A DNA stretch of 64,000 nucleotides from Bdellovibrio bacteriovorus str. Tiberius (GTDB taxonomy: Bacteria; Bdellovibrionota; Bdellovibrionia; Bdellovibrionales; Bdellovibrionaceae), in contig NC_019567.1 of the NCBI RefSeq assembly GCF_000317895.1, positions 3,472,001 through 3,536,000 of the forward strand, read 5' to 3'. Position numbers and translations under genes: made by a program. Below, piece after piece: positions 60,261-64,000 of this stretch (its first letter is position 1; each line of letters begins with the position of its first letter). The notes below the pieces were generated by a model that did no database searches, was not told the origin of the DNA, and saw nothing but the letters and a program-made list of their open reading frames with translations.

Positions 60261-61909
60261 TAGCCATCCTTCCTAACCAGCCACATGCCAAAGGCGTTGG
60301 CTGCTTTTTCCTCGTCACGACTCATTGATGACAGGATACGATCTTTCAGCAATTCAGATTCGGCCTTCTCAGGATCAATGGATTCCTGAAGGACCGGCAA
60401 CGCAGTGGACATGCCCGGAAGGGTGTTATCCACAGACTGCAGCTCTTCCAGCTCTTCAATTGTGCGAGGAAGCATTTCCTCAACAGAATCCTGGAAGCTG
60501 TCGGTGATCCACTGCATGAACGGGCGCACCACGATGAAGAAGAACAGCGCCAAGCTGAAGCCCAGCAATGCCCACTTGAACAACGCGTGGATCAGCTTTT
60601 TTCTTTCCAAAGTCGTCAGGATTTTCTCTGCTTCAGAGAAGTCTTCCGGCTGGAACTGGATATTTTCAATTTTTACGCTGTCACCACGAGCGGTGTTGAA
60701 ACCGATCGCATTCTTAACCAGGTCCTCGTACTTGCGCAGCTCTTCAGCAGAGCGCGGTTTCCAGGTCGTTTCGGTTGTGCCGTCCGCTTTGGTTGTCGTC
60801 GTCATCATGCCGTCAACAACCACCGCCACACTCACGCGCTCCAGATTCCCTGCGGATTCACGGATATTGCGCACGGTTTTTGGCACGTCATAATTGGTTG
60901 TTTTGATTTCTTTTTTAACATCCTGACGGAAGCCCACTGTCCCCTGATCCTCTGCACCCGGCAGATTGGAACGGGAACCCGGCACACCCGCTGGATTGGT
61001 GCGGGAGCCGTCCAAAGATTCCTCTTCGGACTGCTGGGAACGAATCGCTGTTTTGTCAGGATCCACGGATTCTTCCACAGAAGAAATCACACGGTGATTC
61101 AGGGTCGCATCGACTTTCGCCACAACTTTGGCGTGACCAACAACCTTTGTCAGGATGTCTTCAATGCGGTCTTCCAGGTCACCTTCGATTTTCGCTTTCA
61201 GATCCAGCAATTCATTGGAACCGCCGGTTGTGCCGTCCGCCACGCGGGTCAGCACTTTACCACGCTCATCCAGGACTGTGACCTTGTCAGCATCCATGCC
61301 TTCAACCGAGTTCGCCACCAAATAGCGAACACCGCGAACTTGTTCCGGAGTCAGCTCTTTACCCTGGTGCAATTCCACCACGACGGATGCTGACGCCTGA
61401 CCACCCTCTTCCAGGAAGGTTTTTTTGTTTGGCAATGCCAGAATAACTTTGGATTGTTTCACTGCTGTCAGCGTGTTGATCGCACGCATCAGCTCACCCT
61501 GAAGGGCACGCTGATAGTTGATCTTCTGAGCATAGGAATTCATACCGAAATCCTGCTTGTCAAAGATCTCAAGACCGATAGAACCCATTTTCGGGGAACC
61601 GATCTCGGACATCAATGTCATCTGAGTTGAGTGCAGCAGTTCTTTTGGGATGGCGACTGTCTTACCGCCATCACGCAGCTGGAACGGCACATTCTTTTCG
61701 TTCAGCTTTCCAACAATTGTGGAAACCTGTTCAGTCGGAATGTTTGTGAACAACGGCACATAGTCTTTCCCTGAAGCCATAAACAGCATCGTGAAAAGTG
61801 CCACCGCCGCAATTACAGTAACCGCAATTACTGAAAGTCTTTTGGTCGGACCCAGGTTTTTGAAGAACTCGCGAAACTGGACAACCAATCCACCAAAAAT
61901 CTTATTCAA
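60260..61909 (-). CDS. fliF: Flagellar MS-ring protein FliF
   Basis: A 549-residue protein that forms the MS ring in the inner membrane. It has the first membrane helix (about 23-45), ring-building motifs (YVPLFTNIPTEQVSTIVGKL, NYQRALQGELMRAINTLTAVKQSKV, a YLVANSVEGMDADKVTVLDERGKVL strand) and a second helix (about 445-465), followed by the cytoplasmic tail that binds FliG. Gly/Pro-rich linker around residues 310-335. Length is typical. Confidence 0.96.
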   Translation of the reverse strand: MNKIFGGLVVQFREFFKNLGPTKRLSVIAVTVIAAVALFTMLFMASGKDYVPLFTNIPTEQVSTIVGKLNEKNVPFQLRDGGKTVAIPKELLHSTQMTLMSEIGSPKMGSIGLEIFDKQDFGMNSYAQKINYQRALQGELMRAINTLTAVKQSKVILALPNKKTFLEEGGQASASVVVELHQGKELTPEQVRGVRYLVANSVEGMDADKVTVLDERGKVLTRVADGTTGGSNELLDLKAKIEGDLEDRIEDILTKVVGHAKVVAKVDATLNHRVISSVEESVDPDKTAIRSQQSEEESLDGSRTNPAGVPGSRSNLPGAEDQGTVGFRQDVKKEIKTTNYDVPKTVRNIRESAGNLERVSVAVVVDGMMTTTTKADGTTETTWKPRSAEELRKYEDLVKNAIGFNTARGDSVKIENIQFQPEDFSEAEKILTTLERKKLIHALFKWALLGFSLALFFFIVVRPFMQWITDSFQDSVEEMLPRTIEELEELQSVDNTLPGMSTALPVLQESIDPEKAESELLKDRILSSMSRDEEKAANAFGMWLVRKDG

Positions 61910-61933
61910 GGAAACCCCTCCAGCCTAAGAAAA

Positions 61934-62269
61934 CTAAACCTGCATCTTCATAACTTCTTGGTACGCATCAATAATCTTGTTGCGCACTTGCACCATCACC
62001 TTCAGGGCGATGTCTGCTTTTTCCGCGGCGATCATCACATCTGCCACGTTGTCCGTTTTGCCAGTCGCGAGATTCTGCATGGCTTTATCTGAAGCCTTTT
62101 GCATTTCATTCACGCTGCCTACGGCGTCTTTCAGGGTGTCGGCGAAGCTCTTGCCCGTACCGGATGTCGAACTCGTTGAAGGGGTGTTCTCGATGCTTAG
62201 TGACTTGGAATCACGGACGATTCCATTATCGAGAAACCTGTTTGCATTTGATACAGTAAAACCCTCCAT
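61934..62269 (-). CDS. fliE: Flagellar hook-basal body protein FliE
   Basis: A 111-residue protein joining the MS ring to the rod. The C-terminal half carries the FliE consensus (FADTLKDAVGSVNEMQKASDKAMQNLATGKTDNVADVMIAAEKADIALKVMVQVRNKIIDAYQEVMKMQV). The N-terminal half is short and Ser/Thr-rich. It lies between flgC and fliF, the usual position. An 80-base gap separates it from flgC. Confidence 0.95.
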   Translation of the reverse strand: MEGFTVSNANRFLDNGIVRDSKSLSIENTPSTSSTSGTGKSFADTLKDAVGSVNEMQKASDKAMQNLATGKTDNVADVMIAAEKADIALKVMVQVRNKIIDAYQEVMKMQV

Positions 62270-62349
62270 GGCTTCACCTTCTCCTCTGATAAAATTGTAT
62301 TAAACTTGCGTAAAAAAGTCCCTAATTTTTGCCGGGGTCTAGGAAGGAA

Positions 62350-62793
62350 TTACCTGCCTATTTCCAGCGCGGAAAGCGCCATATCCTTCGATGCCTGAAC
62401 CGCTGTCACGTTGGCCTCGTAGGAACGCGACGCCTGTATCATATTGGTCATTTCTTCCATCAAATTGATGTTCGGATAAGCCACGTATCCGTCTGCATTT
62501 GCATCAGGATGGTCCGGTTCATACTTGAGCAACGGCGCCTTGCGATCCGAAACCACATCTGTAACCTGGACCCGCTGGAAGCTTCCTGCCGGATCCGTCG
62601 AAGTAATGATCTCGCCAAAGTTCTTGGCATCGGGCATCGCCTCGAAAACCACGTCCTTACGGCGATACGGACCACCCTCGGGGGTCTGGGTGGTATTAAT
62701 GTTGGCGATATTGCTGGCAATGGTATTCATGCGCATTCTTTGCGCCGCCATACCACTGCTGCTGATTCTCATCCCCGTCAAAAAATCAGCCAT
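62350..62793 (-). CDS. flgC: Flagellar proximal rod protein FlgC
   Basis: A 147-residue rod subunit: N-terminal axial motif (GMRISSSGMAAQRMRMNTIASNIANINTTQTPEGGPYRRKDV) and C-terminal ANVTAVQASKDMALSALEIGR. The typical length is about 135-150. It follows flgB by 3 bases. Confidence 0.96.
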   Translation of the reverse strand: MADFLTGMRISSSGMAAQRMRMNTIASNIANINTTQTPEGGPYRRKDVVFEAMPDAKNFGEIITSTDPAGSFQRVQVTDVVSDRKAPLLKYEPDHPDANADGYVAYPNINLMEEMTNMIQASRSYEANVTAVQASKDMALSALEIGR

Positions 62794-62796
62794 CTA

Positions 62797-63207
62797 TTAC
62801 CGCCCTTCGGTCGCGGCATATTTCAGTGCCGCCATTTTCTTGTTGATCAGTTGCAAAGCCGCTTTGTACATGATCGCGTTCTCTGACAACGCCGACATTT
62901 CTTTTTCCACATCGACGGTGTTTCCGTCGTTGTTCACAGCCCCTTCCGGATCATCGTAAATATCCGGGCGTGTTTTATTGACCGAGATTCCGCCCACCGC
63001 GAAGTGTTCGGGATTGCTTGTGCTCAAAGAATTTGCGCCGTCCAGATCCAGGGCTCTTTGCAAAGCACCTTCGAAATCCATTTTCTTGGCGTGGTAACCC
63101 GGAGTCTCGGCATTGGCGATATTCGAGGATGTCACATTGTGACGGAGCTGCCTCATGCTTAGTGAGGTCGCCAGCGCGTTGGTTGTTTTATCGAAGATAT
63201 TACTCAT
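62797..63207 (-). CDS. flgB: Flagellar proximal rod protein FlgB
   Basis: A 136-residue rod subunit: LRHNVTSSNIANAETPGYHAKKMDFEGAL near the N-terminus, DPEGAVNNDGNTVDVEKEMSALSENAIMYKAALQLINKKMAAL at the C-terminus. It shares an ATGA with the regulator gene immediately upstream (63204-63207), so they are translationally coupled. Confidence 0.96.
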   Translation of the reverse strand: MSNIFDKTTNALATSLSMRQLRHNVTSSNIANAETPGYHAKKMDFEGALQRALDLDGANSLSTSNPEHFAVGGISVNKTRPDIYDDPEGAVNNDGNTVDVEKEMSALSENAIMYKAALQLINKKMAALKYAATEGR

Positions 63208-63999
63208 AAAACACCTGCTTCCTTGTATTCATTAAGTTTGTTTCTCAATGTACGAATACTGATTCCAAGCATTTGCGCCGCACGGGTGCGGTTCTGGGCG
63301 GTCAGCTCCAGGGTCTGAATAATTAGACGCTTCTCGACCTCAGAAAGGGACATGCCCGGGGCAAAATCCAGATCCATATCCTCGACCACAGCCTCAAACT
63401 GAATGGATTCAGGCCCGATCAGTGAAGATTTTGCAAGAACCACGGCTCTTTCCAGCACATTTTCAAGTTCACGGATGTTGCCCGGCCAGTTCCACGTGTT
63501 CAGGCGGTCGAAACCTTCCGCCGTCAAACGCAAGCCAGACTTGCCATGCATGATCTGGGATACTTCCAGAATAAAGTTCACAATGTTCTGGAAATCCTGA
63601 CGACGGTCTTCCAGACGCGGCAGCTCCAGATGAACTACCGCCAGCTTATAAAACAAATCCTGACGGAATTGTTCCTGCTTCACCAAAGCGCGCAAATCAC
63701 GACGGGAGGTGGAAATAAAGCGAGGACGAGTCCCATCGGTTCTTTCCACCAGCTTCATCAGGTCATTTTGCAATGCCACGGAAGCGCAATCCAGATCTTC
63801 AATCAGTAAAGTGCCGCCATCCACGCGGGAGAAATCAAAACCACCGGCATTTTTGCAATCCAGGCAGTACAGGCGTGCTGAACGGCTTTTTGTGTAAATG
63901 TAACGAGCCAGACTTGTTTTACCCACACCGGCTTCACCCACCAGAAGCAAACTTGCCTGCGTTGAAGCCAGCTGCAAACTGAGCTGTTTCACTTCGTGC
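63204..63999 (-). CDS. NtrC-family flagellar regulator lacking the GAFTGA loop, 5' end cut
   Basis: The frame is open to the right edge; a GTG at 63992 is the first start-like codon, but His and Glu codons continue upstream, so the N-terminus (perhaps a receiver domain) is outside the window. Visible: Walker A GEAGVGKTS, a Walker B-like DGGTLLIEDLD only about 30 residues later, the RDLRALV arginine-finger region, WPGNIRELENVLERAV, and a Fis-type helix-turn-helix (RTRAAQMLGISIRTLRNKLNEY). The stretch that normally holds the sigma54-contact loop GAFTGA is missing. It lies at the head of the flagellar operon. Confidence 0.9.
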   Translation of the reverse strand, partial: HEVKQLSLQLASTQASLLLVGEAGVGKTSLARYIYTKSRSARLYCLDCKNAGGFDFSRVDGGTLLIEDLDCASVALQNDLMKLVERTDGTRPRFISTSRRDLRALVKQEQFRQDLFYKLAVVHLELPRLEDRRQDFQNIVNFILEVSQIMHGKSGLRLTAEGFDRLNTWNWPGNIRELENVLERAVVLAKSSLIGPESIQFEAVVEDMDLDFAPGMSLSEVEKRLIIQTLELTAQNRTRAAQMLGISIRTLRNKLNEYKEAGVL

Positions 64000-64000
64000 A

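Noticed and set aside
1-64000. Prophage, insertion sequence, integrase or CRISPR
   Set aside because: I found no transposase or integrase motif, no terminal inverted repeats and no regular repeat-spacer pattern.

Overview
The window looks like chromosomal DNA of a Gram-negative, flagellated, predatory-type bacterium, most likely Bdellovibrio bacteriovorus or a close relative. This assignment is inferred from protein character, roughly 50% GC by eye, many lipoproteins and outer-membrane barrels, and the order of the flagellar genes. I could not run a database search. I see no rRNA, tRNA, insertion sequence, prophage or CRISPR array. Genes are packed tightly, with many 1-4 base start/stop overlaps and convergent pairs whose 3' ends overlap.

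Layout. 1-5.7 kb: a gene cut by the left edge, two tandem ankyrin-type lipoproteins, a small exported protein, an outer-membrane barrel, and a GroES domain fused to a Lys/Ala-rich histone-H1-like tail. 5.7-16.2 kb: a PBP1b-type peptidoglycan synthase, a DUF6279-like lipoprotein, an MBL-fold hydrolase, a 2Fe-2S ferredoxin, a large exported protein of unknown role and a 1239-residue beta-propeller lipoprotein. 16.5-21.4 kb: a radical SAM/SPASM enzyme, a 38-residue peptide gene directly behind it, a CHASE2 sensor kinase and an NtrC-type regulator, all on one strand. I consider this the best candidate for an undescribed system (a RiPP-like peptide linked to signalling). 21.5-26.2 kb: a siderophore-interacting flavoprotein, a hypothetical protein, lspA, a BrnT/BrnA-type toxin-antitoxin pair with a clear operator, and a RegB/RegA-type redox two-component pair.

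26.4-31 kb: a six-gene metal (probably zinc) uptake operon made of a His-rich exported protein, a lipoprotein, an outer-membrane barrel and a ZnuA/ZnuC/ZnuB-like ABC transporter. 31-37.4 kb: a cyclic-nucleotide-binding/pseudo-receiver/ATPase signalling protein, lgt, a membrane-anchored metalloprotease-like protein, two small exported proteins, yacG, an HU gene and pfkA. 37.4-42 kb: a complete branched-chain amino-acid-type ABC importer (livKHMGF). 42-51 kb: a 1080-residue RCC1-repeat lipoprotein, a barrel protein paired with a FecR-domain protein, and an OmpR-type two-component system. 51-64 kb: a minus-strand flagellar operon, read from high to low coordinates: regulator, flgB, flgC, fliE, fliF, fliG, fliH, fliI, fliJ, MotE-like, fliK, flgD, flagellar operon protein, flgE. 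It ends at a strong terminator. The regulator at its head is an NtrC-family AAA+ protein that lacks the sigma54-contact loop.

How the parts fit. Envelope biogenesis (PBP1b, Lgt, LspA), about eight lipoproteins and several barrels point to a heavily decorated cell surface. Four two-component or related signalling modules, zinc and amino-acid import and the flagellar operon complete the picture.
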